DNA of 64,000 nt from Paeniglutamicibacter kerguelensis (GTDB lineage Bacteria > Actinomycetota > Actinomycetes > Actinomycetales > Micrococcaceae): positions 3,472,001 to 3,536,000 of the forward strand of contig NZ_JAGIOF010000001.1 in assembly GCF_017876535.1 (NCBI RefSeq), written 5' to 3'. Each line of letters begins with the position of its first letter. Position 1 is the first letter of the stretch. Positions 1 to 7,603 of this stretch are shown in pieces. A program made the translations under genes and the position numbers. The notes beneath the pieces were generated by a model. It was not told where the DNA came from. It saw nothing but the letters and a program-made list of their open reading frames with translations, and made no database searches.

Positions 1-615
1 CGGGGCCTTGTAGCCGACCATCCCGTTGAAACCTGCGGGAATCCGGGTCGATCCACCGATGTCACTGGCCGTGGCCAACGTGCTCATGCCCGCGGCAAGG
101 GCCGCGCCCGCACCGCCGGAGGATCCGCCGGGCCCCGCAGCCAGGTTCCACGGGTTCCGGGTCACGCCCCACTGCTTCGAATGGGTGACGGAAGCGCAGG
201 AGAACTCCGGGGTGGTGGTTCGGGCATGCAGCAGCACCCCTGCATCCAGCACCCGCTGGACGATGGGTTGGTTCGCCGTCGGGAACTGCGCCCGCTCGTT
301 GCCCAGCCCCTGGGTGACGGCCAGCCCTGCGATCGCGTGCTTTTCCTTGGTCACCAGCGGCACACCCAGCAGTGGTGGCAGGGAACCTCCGCGAACGTAT
401 GCCTCGTCGGCGGCAAGGGCGGCCGACGTGGAGGTTTCGCGCATTTCTTCGGTCAGGGCATTCACGCCCAGCCCCGTGGCGGGGTTGGTGCGTTCGATCT
501 GCGCAAAGTGGTCAGCGAGAACCTCGCTGGGTTTGTAGTCGCGGCGGCGGTATCCCTCCAGCAGCTCGGTGGCAGTTGCGAAACACAGCGTTGTGTCGGT
601 GACAGGGGTGTTCAT
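1..615 (-). CDS. Amidase signature family hydrolase (3' end outside window)
   Basis: Partial gene: the first 205 codons are visible and the reading frame runs off the left edge. It hydrolyses a carbon-nitrogen amide bond, probably in the cytoplasm. The Ser-cisSer-Lys triad of the amidase signature family is visible: Lys90 in PLLGVPLVTK, the Gly/Ser-rich GPGGSSGGAG at 161-170 (cis-Ser165), and the nucleophile Ser189 in DIGGSTRIPA. The ATG at 615 follows AAAGGA at a normal distance. It begins 14 bases after the stop of the MHS permease, so the two are probably one transcript: import of an amide substrate, then hydrolysis. The substrate cannot be read from the sequence; GatA-type amidases share the motif but would normally sit with gatB/gatC. 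Confidence 0.9.
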   Translation of the reverse strand, partial: MNTPVTDTTLCFATATELLEGYRRRDYKPSEVLADHFAQIERTNPATGLGVNALTEEMRETSTSAALAADEAYVRGGSLPPLLGVPLVTKEKHAIAGLAVTQGLGNERAQFPTANQPIVQRVLDAGVLLHARTTTPEFSCASVTHSKQWGVTRNPWNLAAGPGGSSGGAGAALAAGMSTLATASDIGGSTRIPAGFNGMVGYKAP

Positions 616-629
616 GGAGAAAATTCCTT

Positions 630-1982
630 TCACTGGTTTACAAGATCGGGTTCGTCCGCTGCGCGCTTTCCTAGCAGCGGGTGGGTTTCCGGAACCCCGC
701 CGAAGCGGACCACCAGGAAGACGATGACCGCGTAGATACCCAGGTAGATACCCGGCGAGATCGACGAGCCCGTGGTCTCGACCAGCCAGGTGCCGACCAG
801 CGGTGCGGTGCCGCCCAGCAATGCGTAGCCGACGTTGTAGCTCACGGCGGCGGAGGTGAAGCGGGTCTTGGTCTGGAAGATCTCGACGAAGATCGTGGCA
901 CTGCCGGCACTGTAGACCAGCAGCGGCAGGACATAGATCAGCTGGCCAAGCAATGCCACCCAGACGTTGCCGCTGGTGATCAGCAGGAACGCGGGAATGA
1001 CCAGGACCACCACACCGGCCGAGCCCACCAGAAGCATCGGCCGTCGTCCGACCTTGTCGCTGATCATCCCAGCGAACGGCGTGGCCAACGCCACGACCGA
1101 CATGACCACCGCATTGAGTCCCAGCGATTGGGCCCGGGTCAGGCCGCCGGCCGTCTGCAGGAAGGAGACGAAGTAGCCGGCCAGGAAGTAGAAGGACAGT
1201 GCCGTCAGGCCACACACCAACGCCACCTGGACCATGCGCCTCCCATTGGTGCGGAAGGCCTCGCGGATCGGGCTGTATTCCTTGGCCTCGGCCGACTGGA
1301 GCACCTTCTGGAACTCCGGCGATTCCTCGGTCCGGCTGCGGATCCAGAACCCGAACACCGACAGCGGCAATGCCAGCAGGAACGGGATGCGCCAGGCCCA
1401 CTGCTCGTACCCGTCCGGGCCGAACACCAGGTTCAGACCCAGGATCAGCCCGCCGGCGAAGACGCCGGGCAGCGCCGTTGCCGCAATGGTGATGCATAGC
1501 CAGAGTCCGCGCCGCTCCACGGGTGCATGTTCCAGGACGAAGGCCGGTGCCCCGACCGATTCGCCGCCCGCGGAGAACCCCTGGATGAGCCGGAAGAACA
1601 CCAGCAGGACCGGTGCGGCGAACCCGATGGCAGCGTAGGACGGCATGAGCCCGATGCCGACCGTTGCCAGGCCGATGCCCATCAGGGTGATGAACAGAAC
1701 CGGCCTGCGGCCGATGCGGTCGCCCAGCGCACCGAAGAACAGCCCGCCGAGCGGGCGGATCAGGAACGCCACGCCGAAGGTGGCGAAGGTGGCCAGCATC
1801 GCGGTGAACGTCGATCCGGAGGGGAAGAAGTGCGTCGCCAGGATCAGGGCGCTGAGCCCATACAGGCTGAAATCGTAGAACTCGATGAACTGTCCGACGG
1901 CGCCGCCTGCCAGGACCCGCTTTTGCATCGATCCGGACCGCGCGGTCCGGGTATCGGCACGCGGTGAGGGTGATTGACCCAC
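630..1982 (-). CDS. MHS-family MFS permease (metabolite:H+ symporter)
   Basis: Twelve-helix major facilitator of the metabolite:H+ symporter group, about 450 residues. Family landmarks are GQFIEFYDFSLYG in helix 1, the loop DRIGRRPVL, and FRLIQGFSAGGES in helix 4. The frame is open back to 2138, but a GTG at 1982 has GGAGG five bases before it, while the upstream ATG at 2024 has no ribosome site and lies inside the palindromic operator; GTG 1982 is therefore chosen. It is followed by the amidase gene, which suggests uptake of an amide or organic acid. The divergent LysR gene is the likely regulator. The substrate is not identifiable. Confidence 0.88.
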   Translation of the reverse strand: MGQSPSPRADTRTARSGSMQKRVLAGGAVGQFIEFYDFSLYGLSALILATHFFPSGSTFTAMLATFATFGVAFLIRPLGGLFFGALGDRIGRRPVLFITLMGIGLATVGIGLMPSYAAIGFAAPVLLVFFRLIQGFSAGGESVGAPAFVLEHAPVERRGLWLCITIAATALPGVFAGGLILGLNLVFGPDGYEQWAWRIPFLLALPLSVFGFWIRSRTEESPEFQKVLQSAEAKEYSPIREAFRTNGRRMVQVALVCGLTALSFYFLAGYFVSFLQTAGGLTRAQSLGLNAVVMSVVALATPFAGMISDKVGRRPMLLVGSAGVVVLVIPAFLLITSGNVWVALLGQLIYVLPLLVYSAGSATIFVEIFQTKTRFTSAAVSYNVGYALLGGTAPLVGTWLVETTGSSISPGIYLGIYAVIVFLVVRFGGVPETHPLLGKRAADEPDLVNQ

Positions 1983-2012
1983 TAAAGCCTCCAAGGAATC
2001 TCGGTCTATCGC

Positions 2013-2028
2013 TGTGATGACCATCACA
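2013..2028. promoter_or_regulatory. CRP/GlxR-type operator
   Basis: Perfect TGTGA-N6-TCACA palindrome, inside a longer GCTGTGAT-GACC-ATCACAGC repeat at 2011-2030. This matches the consensus of CRP and of the actinobacterial homologue GlxR. It lies 31 bases upstream of the permease GTG and 84 bases upstream of the LysR ATG, a position suited to catabolite control of the permease-amidase unit. A site for the LysR protein itself is less likely because the half-sites do not follow T-N11-A. Confidence 0.7.
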
Positions 2029-2111
2029 GCTTGTGCCGATCCTGGTGCGGTGTCCAATCGATGCTCTTTCGCGCTAGCATTGCCAAAATCAATACAAAGG
2101 AGATTCGACCC

Positions 2112-3041
2112 ATGCTCGATGACGCAACGATCGTCCAACTGGAGTATTTCCGCACCGTGGTCCGGCTGGGCAGCCTGACCCGTGCCGCGGAGGCACTGAG
2201 CGTCACCCAGCCGACGTTGTCGACGGCGATCGCCCGCCTGGAGCGGCAGTATCGCATCCAGCTGCTCGCGCGCATTCCACGCAAGGGCGTCGAACCGACA
2301 CTGGCGGGCCTCCGGCTGTTGACGGCATTGGAACCGTTATTGGACTCGGTCGGGCGCCTGGGATCGATCGCACGAGGCACCGACGATCCGCTGCAGGGCG
2401 AACTAAGCATCGGCGTATATTCCCCGCTTGCCCCGTTCTACGCGCCCACGATCCTGCTGGAGGCGGCGCGGCTCATGCCGGGAGTCACTCTCACGTTGAC
2501 CGAGGGGGACCTGGACGAACTGCCGGAGGCCTTGCGGAGGAGGCAGCTCGACGTGGCACTGCTCTATGCCGACGAGTTGACCCCCGAATTCGGCATCGCC
2601 ACGCTGCGCACCATCGCGCCCCACGTCGTCGTCGCCGAGGACCACAGGCTGGTTCAGGCGGGCCGCACCTCGGTCTCGCTGCATGAGCTGGCCAACGAAC
2701 CTGCGGCGTTCCTCTCGAGCCCGCATACCTTCAACCGCTACATGAGCTTTTTCCGGGCATTGAACATCACGCCGAACATCAAGTACACCTCGACCAGCTA
2801 CGAGGTGATCCGTTCCTACGTCGCCTCCGGACTCGGATATTCGTTGCTGCACCACGAACACCTGACGCACAAGACGCACTGCGGCCGGAGGCTGGTCCCG
2901 CTGCGGATCGAGGAGGACGTCGCGGATTCTCAGCTGTGCGCGGTGACCCCCACCCGGGACCAACCCCCGGCGCGAACGGCGCGTCTGATCGAAGTCATCG
3001 ACAATGTGGTGCAGCAGTTCGCCGCACGTGCACCTCGGTAG
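2112..3041 (+). CDS. LysR-family transcriptional regulator
   Basis: A 309-residue LysR protein with an N-terminal winged helix-turn-helix (about residues 5-62; recognition region LTRAAEALSVTQPTLSTA) and a periplasmic-binding-like effector domain to the end. AAAGGAG precedes the ATG at 2112; the frame is open further upstream but has no ribosome site there and would run into the operator. It is divergent from the MHS permease-amidase unit, the usual arrangement for a local activator that senses the transported substrate. Stops just before a strong hairpin. Effector unknown. Confidence 0.92.
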   Translation: MLDDATIVQLEYFRTVVRLGSLTRAAEALSVTQPTLSTAIARLERQYRIQLLARIPRKGVEPTLAGLRLLTALEPLLDSVGRLGSIARGTDDPLQGELSIGVYSPLAPFYAPTILLEAARLMPGVTLTLTEGDLDELPEALRRRQLDVALLYADELTPEFGIATLRTIAPHVVVAEDHRLVQAGRTSVSLHELANEPAAFLSSPHTFNRYMSFFRALNITPNIKYTSTSYEVIRSYVASGLGYSLLHHEHLTHKTHCGRRLVPLRIEEDVADSQLCAVTPTRDQPPARTARLIEVIDNVVQQFAARAPR

Positions 3042-3101
3042 CGTCGCATGCAGGAGGCTTGTTGCAGCGGTAGCTGCCTGCCACTTCCCGGCAATTAAAA
3101 C

Positions 3102-3144
3102 GATCCGCCCCACCTCCGAATTCAATCGAAAGGTGAGGCGGATC
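3102..3144. terminator. Bidirectional terminator hairpin
   Basis: Arms GATCCGCCCCACCT (3102-3115) and AGGTGAGGCGGATC (3131-3144) pair over 14 bases with one mismatch and a 15-base loop. It lies between the convergent ends of the LysR gene and the flavin reductase gene. Confidence 0.75.
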
Positions 3145-3157
3145 GGTGACTGCAGAC

Positions 3158-3766
3158 CTAGGCTCCCGCGGCCACCGGCGCCTCTGCCTTGTTTCGCAAC
3201 CGCGCACCAAGCGCCTCGGCTGCGGCGCGAATTGGGGTCTCGTGGCTCGTGACGATCGGTTCGGCATCCGTGAGCCGCCAGTCGGCGCCGTAGGAGTCGC
3301 GGGGAAGGGTGAGCTCCACATTGCCTGCCACCAGGTCGAGCCCGACGAACTCGAGCACCGAGCGCAGCTGCGCCCCGGACTGGCCGCCGCCGTGGCCGTG
3401 GCCGCCGTAGCTCACGATGAGCGCGGGCTTGGCCGACCACTCGCGATAAAGGTAATCGACGGCGTTCTTCAGCGCCGCCGGATAGCCGCCGTTGTACTGC
3501 GGCGTCAGGAACACCACCGCATCACTCTCCTTGACCATCTCGCTCCACACGATGGTGTGGGGCTTCTGGTTGTTGCCCATCGCAGGCATCATCGGTTCGT
3601 CAAGCATCGGCAGCGCAAGCCCGGCGAGGTCGATGATTTCGACGCGCGCTCCCGAGGCCTCGGCGAGCACCGGCGCCAAGGCGGCCGCGATTTGGTCGCC
3701 GACGCGCACGGGACGCACACTGCCAACGATGACCTTGATGAGCGGGCGTTCGGTGGAAGTGGACAT
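3158..3766 (-). CDS. NAD(P)H-dependent FMN reductase (flavodoxin fold)
   Basis: A 202-residue flavodoxin-fold oxidoreductase of the NADPH-dependent FMN reductase family. The FMN phosphate loop GSVRPVR is at residues 15-21, and the typical flavin-contacting TPQYNGGYP is at 89-95, followed by KNAVDYLYREW. Such enzymes reduce free flavin, quinones, azo dyes or nitro compounds with NAD(P)H in the cytoplasm. GAGAGGAG precedes the ATG at 3766. It lies 79 bases downstream of the DoxX-like gene on the same strand, and may share its promoter under the divergent HxlR regulator. A short inverted repeat TTAC-N7-GTAA at 3805-3819 could mark a promoter of its own. Confidence 0.9.
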   Translation of the reverse strand: MSTSTERPLIKVIVGSVRPVRVGDQIAAALAPVLAEASGARVEIIDLAGLALPMLDEPMMPAMGNNQKPHTIVWSEMVKESDAVVFLTPQYNGGYPAALKNAVDYLYREWSAKPALIVSYGGHGHGGGQSGAQLRSVLEFVGLDLVAGNVELTLPRDSYGADWRLTDAEPIVTSHETPIRAAAEALGARLRNKAEAPVAAGA

Positions 3767-3845
3767 GCGAGGTGGCTCCTCTCGGTCGGGACAAAGATTT
3801 CTGTTTACGGTGACTGTAAGCCGGGCGTGACGACCTCGGCACTTG

Positions 3846-4211
3846 TCACAGTTGCGGGACTAGGATCCAACCGATTGCGACAACCAGTGCGACAACGCCG
3901 AGGATCAGGCTGGGAAGGAAGGGTTCCTTACGGCGTATGTGCAGGGCCGTCGCGACGATCATTGTCACAAGCAGTCCCACGGCGGCAACCGGGGTGAGCC
4001 AGGGCGCGATGCCCGTTGCGGCCGGCAACACCATGCCGATGGCGCCGAGCACCTCGACGATGCCGATGCCCTTCAACTGCGCGGGGGTCACCGTTTCCAC
4101 CCATTCCATTTGTTCGCGAATGCCGGCGTACGGCTTCACGACTTTCATGCTCCCGGCCATGGCGAAGAGTGCTGCAAAAATACCTGTTACTACCCAAAGA
4201 GCGATGTACAT
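3846..4211 (-). CDS. DoxX-like four-helix membrane protein
   Basis: A 121-residue integral membrane protein with four hydrophobic segments, of the DoxX/DoxD-like type. It begins MYIALWVVTGIFAAL and carries the conserved AGSMKVVKPY and GIGIVEVLGAIGMVLP. ATG 4211 is chosen because AGGAG precedes it; the in-frame upstream ATG at 4256 lies inside the operator region. DoxX-like proteins beside flavin or quinone reductases are linked with redox or electrophile stress, but the biochemical role is unsettled. The gene is divergent from an HxlR regulator across a 124-base region with two similar inverted repeats. Confidence 0.85.
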   Translation of the reverse strand: MYIALWVVTGIFAALFAMAGSMKVVKPYAGIREQMEWVETVTPAQLKGIGIVEVLGAIGMVLPAATGIAPWLTPVAAVGLLVTMIVATALHIRRKEPFLPSLILGVVALVVAIGWILVPQL

Positions 4212-4239
4212 AGGAACTCCTAGTTCGTTAGTTACTAAA

Positions 4240-4254
4240 GGTGCATAACGCACC
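4240..4254. promoter_or_regulatory. Candidate HxlR operator, DoxX side
   Basis: GGTGC-ATAAC-GCACC inverted repeat 28 bases upstream of the DoxX start. The half-site ATAACGCACC resembles GTTACGCACC in the second site at 4298-4307, so one regulator probably binds both. Confidence 0.55.
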
Positions 4255-4299
4255 AAATGTTAGATGTTCCCCAAAGGCCTACCGAACTTCTACGTTCGT

Positions 4300-4319
4300 T
4301 ACGCACCTTGAGGTGCGTA
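4300..4319. promoter_or_regulatory. Candidate HxlR autoregulatory operator
   Basis: Perfect palindrome TACGCACCTTGAGGTGCGTA (9-base arms, 2-base centre) ending 16 bases before the HxlR start. Its position just upstream of the ribosome site suits repression of the regulator's own gene. Confidence 0.65.
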
Positions 4320-4335
4320 TTGGAAAGGAACAGAC

Positions 4336-4767
4336 ATGAAAACCGATCCATCACAAGTGCAAACGCCCAAATCCATCCACGTGCTCGGCGATACCGACGG
4401 CGCAGCGATGTGCAGCACGGACAATCCCGCCAGCCGCGTGATCCGCGAGGTCCTTGCCCGTGTCGGCGACAAGTGGAGCCTGCTGGTAATCGGTCTCCTG
4501 CATGACGGTCCCCGCCGCTTCACGGAGATCCAGCGCAGTGTCGACGGGATCTCGCACCGCATGCTCACCCAGACGCTCCGGAGTCTCGAACGCGACGGGC
4601 TCGTCACCCGCACGAGCTATCCGGAAATCCCTCCCCGCGTCGAATACGCAACAACGCCGCTCGGCCGCTCCTTGAGCGAGCCGGTGATCGAACTCGTGGG
4701 CTGGGCGGCAACAAATCACCGCGCGATCCTCGACGCACGCTCGGCATTCGACGGACCCGAAGCCTAA
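4336..4767 (+). CDS. HxlR-family winged-helix regulator, likely redox sensing
   Basis: A 143-residue HxlR/DUF24 regulator. The family core runs from residue 26 to about 120, including RVGDKWSLLVIGLL, the recognition segment GISHRMLTQTLRSLERDGLV, and the wing RVEYATTPLG. Cys26 is the only cysteine and sits at the N-terminal position used for quinone or thiol sensing in YodB, HypR and QorR. AAAGGAA precedes the ATG. It is divergent from the DoxX and flavin reductase genes, with two shared operator-like repeats between. The likely role is repression of that unit until electrophile or disulfide stress modifies Cys26; the sensing chemistry is inferred. Confidence 0.9.
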   Translation: MKTDPSQVQTPKSIHVLGDTDGAAMCSTDNPASRVIREVLARVGDKWSLLVIGLLHDGPRRFTEIQRSVDGISHRMLTQTLRSLERDGLVTRTSYPEIPPRVEYATTPLGRSLSEPVIELVGWAATNHRAILDARSAFDGPEA

Positions 4768-4856
4768 ACAGCCGCGGTTCGGGTGCGGTGTGCCGGAAGT
4801 GGACGTTCTTCGTTCCGGCCCCATGCTGGTTGGCTACCGGCGGACTCCAGACACAA

Positions 4857-4900
4857 CCAAGGCCGGCCGCATCCCCAGTCTGGGATGCGGCCGGCCTTGG
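4857..4900. terminator. Strong bidirectional terminator
   Basis: A perfect 19-base stem (4857-4875 with 4882-4900, outer end CCAAGGCCGG) closes a 6-base loop and is followed by TTT. It separates the convergent HxlR and VOC genes. Confidence 0.88.
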
Positions 4901-4912
4901 TTTAACCCGGGA

Positions 4913-5692
4913 TTAGCCCTGCTTGATTTCCTGGGTGATCCAGAACGGCGCACCGGTTGCGTCGGTGAGTGCCGCGTTGCGACCGTGGGGGGTGTCCTCG
5001 GCCGGCTGGATGACGGTTCCGCCCTGGGCCAGTGCCTTTTCGATGGTTGCATCCGCGTTGTCTACGGCGAAGTAGACATGCCAGTTGGCGGGAACCTCGG
5101 CCGGGAGGAACGAGCTGGCATCCATGATTCCGGCCTTGGCATCCTCATTGGAGCCAAGGGTTGAGTAGCGGAATTCGTCGGTGTCGCCAACGACGTTGAT
5201 GTCCCAGCCGAACACGTCCTCGTAGAACTTCACTGCGGCCGGGAAATTGCGGGTGAAAAGCTCGTGCCATGCGGGAGCCCCTTCCTCGGCGACGAGCTGG
5301 TAGCCCGTGTGGCCGCCGAACTCCCAGAGGCCGAGGCTTGCCCCGCCCGGGTCGCCAATCATCGCCATCTTGCCCTGCTCCGGCACCTCCATCGGCGGCA
5401 TGAAGACCGCTCCGCCGTTGGCGGCGGCCGCCTCCACCGTCGCGCCGATGTCATCCACGCGCAGATAGGTCGACCAGACGTCCGGGTAGCCGGACTGTCC
5501 GTCGTTCTTCATGAGGCCGGCGACGGACTGCCCGTCCTTGAACGCCATGGTGTAACCGCCGTACTTCTCCTGGTCGCCGACCTCGTAGGTCCATCCGAAC
5601 AGCTCGGAATAGAAATCCATCGAGCGCTGTGGATCGGCGGTCATCAGGTCGATCCAGCATGGCGATCCGGAGGTGATGTCTGGCTTGGGCAT
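4913..5692 (-). CDS. Two-domain VOC (glyoxalase-like) family protein
   Basis: A 259-residue protein made of two vicinal-oxygen-chelate domains in tandem, about residues 8-125 and 138-255. Each has the recurring pattern of a beta strand followed by SMDFYSELFGW (first domain) or AVKFYEDVFGW (second domain). The domain ends resemble each other (MIGDPGGASLGLWE and LTDATGAPFWITQE). Such doublets form one metal-centred active site and are found as lyases, dioxygenases or antibiotic-binding proteins; none of these can be assigned here. ATG 5692 is preferred to the upstream 5776 because the extra 28 residues are not VOC-like, although its ribosome site is weak. Monocistronic between a terminator and the nitrate region. 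Confidence 0.85.
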   Translation of the reverse strand: MPKPDITSGSPCWIDLMTADPQRSMDFYSELFGWTYEVGDQEKYGGYTMAFKDGQSVAGLMKNDGQSGYPDVWSTYLRVDDIGATVEAAAANGGAVFMPPMEVPEQGKMAMIGDPGGASLGLWEFGGHTGYQLVAEEGAPAWHELFTRNFPAAVKFYEDVFGWDINVVGDTDEFRYSTLGSNEDAKAGIMDASSFLPAEVPANWHVYFAVDNADATIEKALAQGGTVIQPAEDTPHGRNAALTDATGAPFWITQEIKQG

Positions 5693-6187
5693 GTGTTTTC
5701 CGTTCCGTGAGTGGGGGTCTGTTCCAGAGGCGAGTCTATGTCTGGGACCAGTGCGTGGCAATGAACCATTGGACATATTCCGGTGAACTTTTTACCCCTG
5801 AATAGATGGACCGTACCGCCTGCGGCTAGGCCGTTTCCATTGAACCCGCGGACGACAACGTGACTCATGCATGAGCGTATCGGCCCGGCCAGACAGTTTT
5901 ATGGCGTTACCCCATGGTCAGCACGACCTACTGCCCAGTGGCTAACCCTGATCTCACGTTGTACGTCGCCATTCGGTTTGTGCCGGGTCCCTGCATAGGG
6001 CATGCCAAGCACCGGACCTCCGGCGTGGATCTCCCGGCCGCGTTTCCAGCAGGTTTCGCGGTTCTCCCGCTTTGTATTGTGATCGTGATTTCCATTTGCC
6101 TTTGGCGCAACAGCAACTGCGCCCCGATGAAATCCAGCTCTGGAATGCTCAACAGCATCAACCACGAGTGAAAGGGAACGATTCGCC
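5693..6187. promoter_or_regulatory. Upstream region of narK and the VOC gene
   Basis: 495 bases with no credible gene; the open frame at 5914-6171 lacks family similarity and a ribosome site. It must hold the divergent promoters. The notable element is the spaced GTTTC pair at 6042-6068, described separately. Confidence 0.6.
6042..6068. promoter_or_regulatory. Candidate GlnR/NnaR-type operator upstream of narK
   Basis: GTTTC (6042-6046), six bases, GTTTC (6053-6057), six bases, CTCCC (6064-6068). The complement gives GAAAC repeats at 11-base spacing, as in actinobacterial GlnR boxes (GTnAC-n6-GAAAC). The same layout recurs between nirD and nirB. Confidence 0.45.
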
Positions 6188-7603
6188 TTGAGCACCCAGC
6201 TAGAGTCCGAAACGCAAACGATCGGCACCGTCGCAGCTCCCACAACTTCCCTGGTGATGGCCAAGGGACGGTGGGTCAGCAATTGGGACGCGGAAAACCC
6301 CGAATTCTGGAACAGGATCGGCCGCTCCACCGCCGCCACCAACCTTCGCTGGTCAATTTTCGCCGAGTTCCTGGGCTTCGTCGTATGGCAGCTCTTCGCA
6401 ATCGTCGCGGTCTACCTGCCGAAGGCCGGATTCGATTACAGCACCACCCAGCTCTTCTGGTTGATCTCGATGCCCAGCTTGATCGGCGCAACCTTGAGAA
6501 TCCCCTACACGTTCATGGTCGCCCGCTTTGGGGGCCGGAATTGGACCGTCGTCTCCGCCCTGTTGTTGCTGATCCCGGCCGGCGGCCTGGCCCTGGCCGT
6601 TTCCGACACCAGCACCCCCTTCTGGGTCATGCTGACACTGGCCGGGCTCGCCGGGTTCGGCGGCGGCAACTTCGCCTCCTCGATGGCCAACATAACCTAC
6701 TTCTACCCGGCTTCGCAGAAGGGTTGGGCCCTTGGATTGAATGCCGCGGGTGGCAACCTCGGCGCTGCGGTGGCCCAGCTGCTGGTGCCGATCGCCATCA
6801 CGGTCTTCGCCGCCGGTTCGTTGCAGCTGCCGATGGCCGGCATCATCTGGATCCCCTTGATCCTGGTGGCCGCGTTCGGCGCTTGGCGCAACATGCACAA
6901 CCTGAGCAACGCCCGGTCGGACGTGCGCGGCGCGCTGGCGTGCCTTCGTGAAAAGCACCTGTGGATCATTGCGACCCTTTACATCGGCACCTTTGGATCC
7001 TTCATCGGGTTCTCGGCGGTGTTCCCTAAACTCATCGCCGACACCTTCACCGGATACTCCGCCTTCCAGCTGGGCACGGCCACGATTTCCCTGGCCTTCC
7101 TCGGCCCCCTGGTCGGTTCCCTGGCCCGTCCCTTCGGCGGGAAACTTGCCGACCGGTTTGGCGGCGCGAGGATCACCCTCGGCGCCCTGAGCGTCATGGC
7201 AACGGTGACCGTCGGTTTGGTGCTGACACTCGCGCACGCCAACTTCTGGCTGTTCCTCGCACTCTTCCTGGTGCTCTTCACGGCCAGCGGGGTCGGCAAC
7301 GGTTCGACCTACCGGATGATCCCGGCGGTCTTCGCGCTGCGCGCCACGATGGCATCCGATACCGAGGGAAAGACCGGCGGGGTGGGCGCGGCCCGCAAGG
7401 CGGCCGCGGCACTCGGGCTGGTCTCGGCCATCGGGGCCTACGGCGGCTTCCTGGTCCCGCAGGCCCTGGGACTGTCGATCTCGCTGCGCGGCTCCTACAC
7501 CCCGGCATTTTGTATCTTCGTCGCGTTCTATATTGCGCTTATGGCTGTGACTTGGTTCTGCTACGTTCGCCGCGGCACAGAGTTCGCCAACCGAGGAGTC
7601 TGA
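6188..7603 (+). CDS. narK: NarK-type nitrate/nitrite MFS transporter
   Basis: A 471-residue major facilitator of the nitrate/nitrite porter family with about twelve membrane helices. Two glycine-rich nitrate signature segments are visible: AGFGGGNFASSMANITYFYP near residues 155-175 and ASGVGNGSTYRMIPAVF in the second half. The frame begins with TTG at 6188, supported by AAAGGGA upstream; no ATG precedes the conserved start. It imports nitrate, or exchanges nitrate for nitrite, across the cytoplasmic membrane. Its stop directly abuts the nasA ATG, so the two are translationally coupled. The operon context and the absence of narGHJI in the window favour assimilation over respiration. Confidence 0.92.
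   Translation: MSTQLESETQTIGTVAAPTTSLVMAKGRWVSNWDAENPEFWNRIGRSTAATNLRWSIFAEFLGFVVWQLFAIVAVYLPKAGFDYSTTQLFWLISMPSLIGATLRIPYTFMVARFGGRNWTVVSALLLLIPAGGLALAVSDTSTPFWVMLTLAGLAGFGGGNFASSMANITYFYPASQKGWALGLNAAGGNLGAAVAQLLVPIAITVFAAGSLQLPMAGIIWIPLILVAAFGAWRNMHNLSNARSDVRGALACLREKHLWIIATLYIGTFGSFIGFSAVFPKLIADTFTGYSAFQLGTATISLAFLGPLVGSLARPFGGKLADRFGGARITLGALSVMATVTVGLVLTLAHANFWLFLALFLVLFTASGVGNGSTYRMIPAVFALRATMASDTEGKTGGVGAARKAAAALGLVSAIGAYGGFLVPQALGLSISLRGSYTPAFCIFVAFYIALMAVTWFCYVRRGTEFANRGV

Noticed and set aside
5914..6171. Plus-strand frame of 85 codons upstream of narK
   Set aside because: No ribosome site, no family, atypical codon use, and it covers the candidate GlnR/NnaR site.
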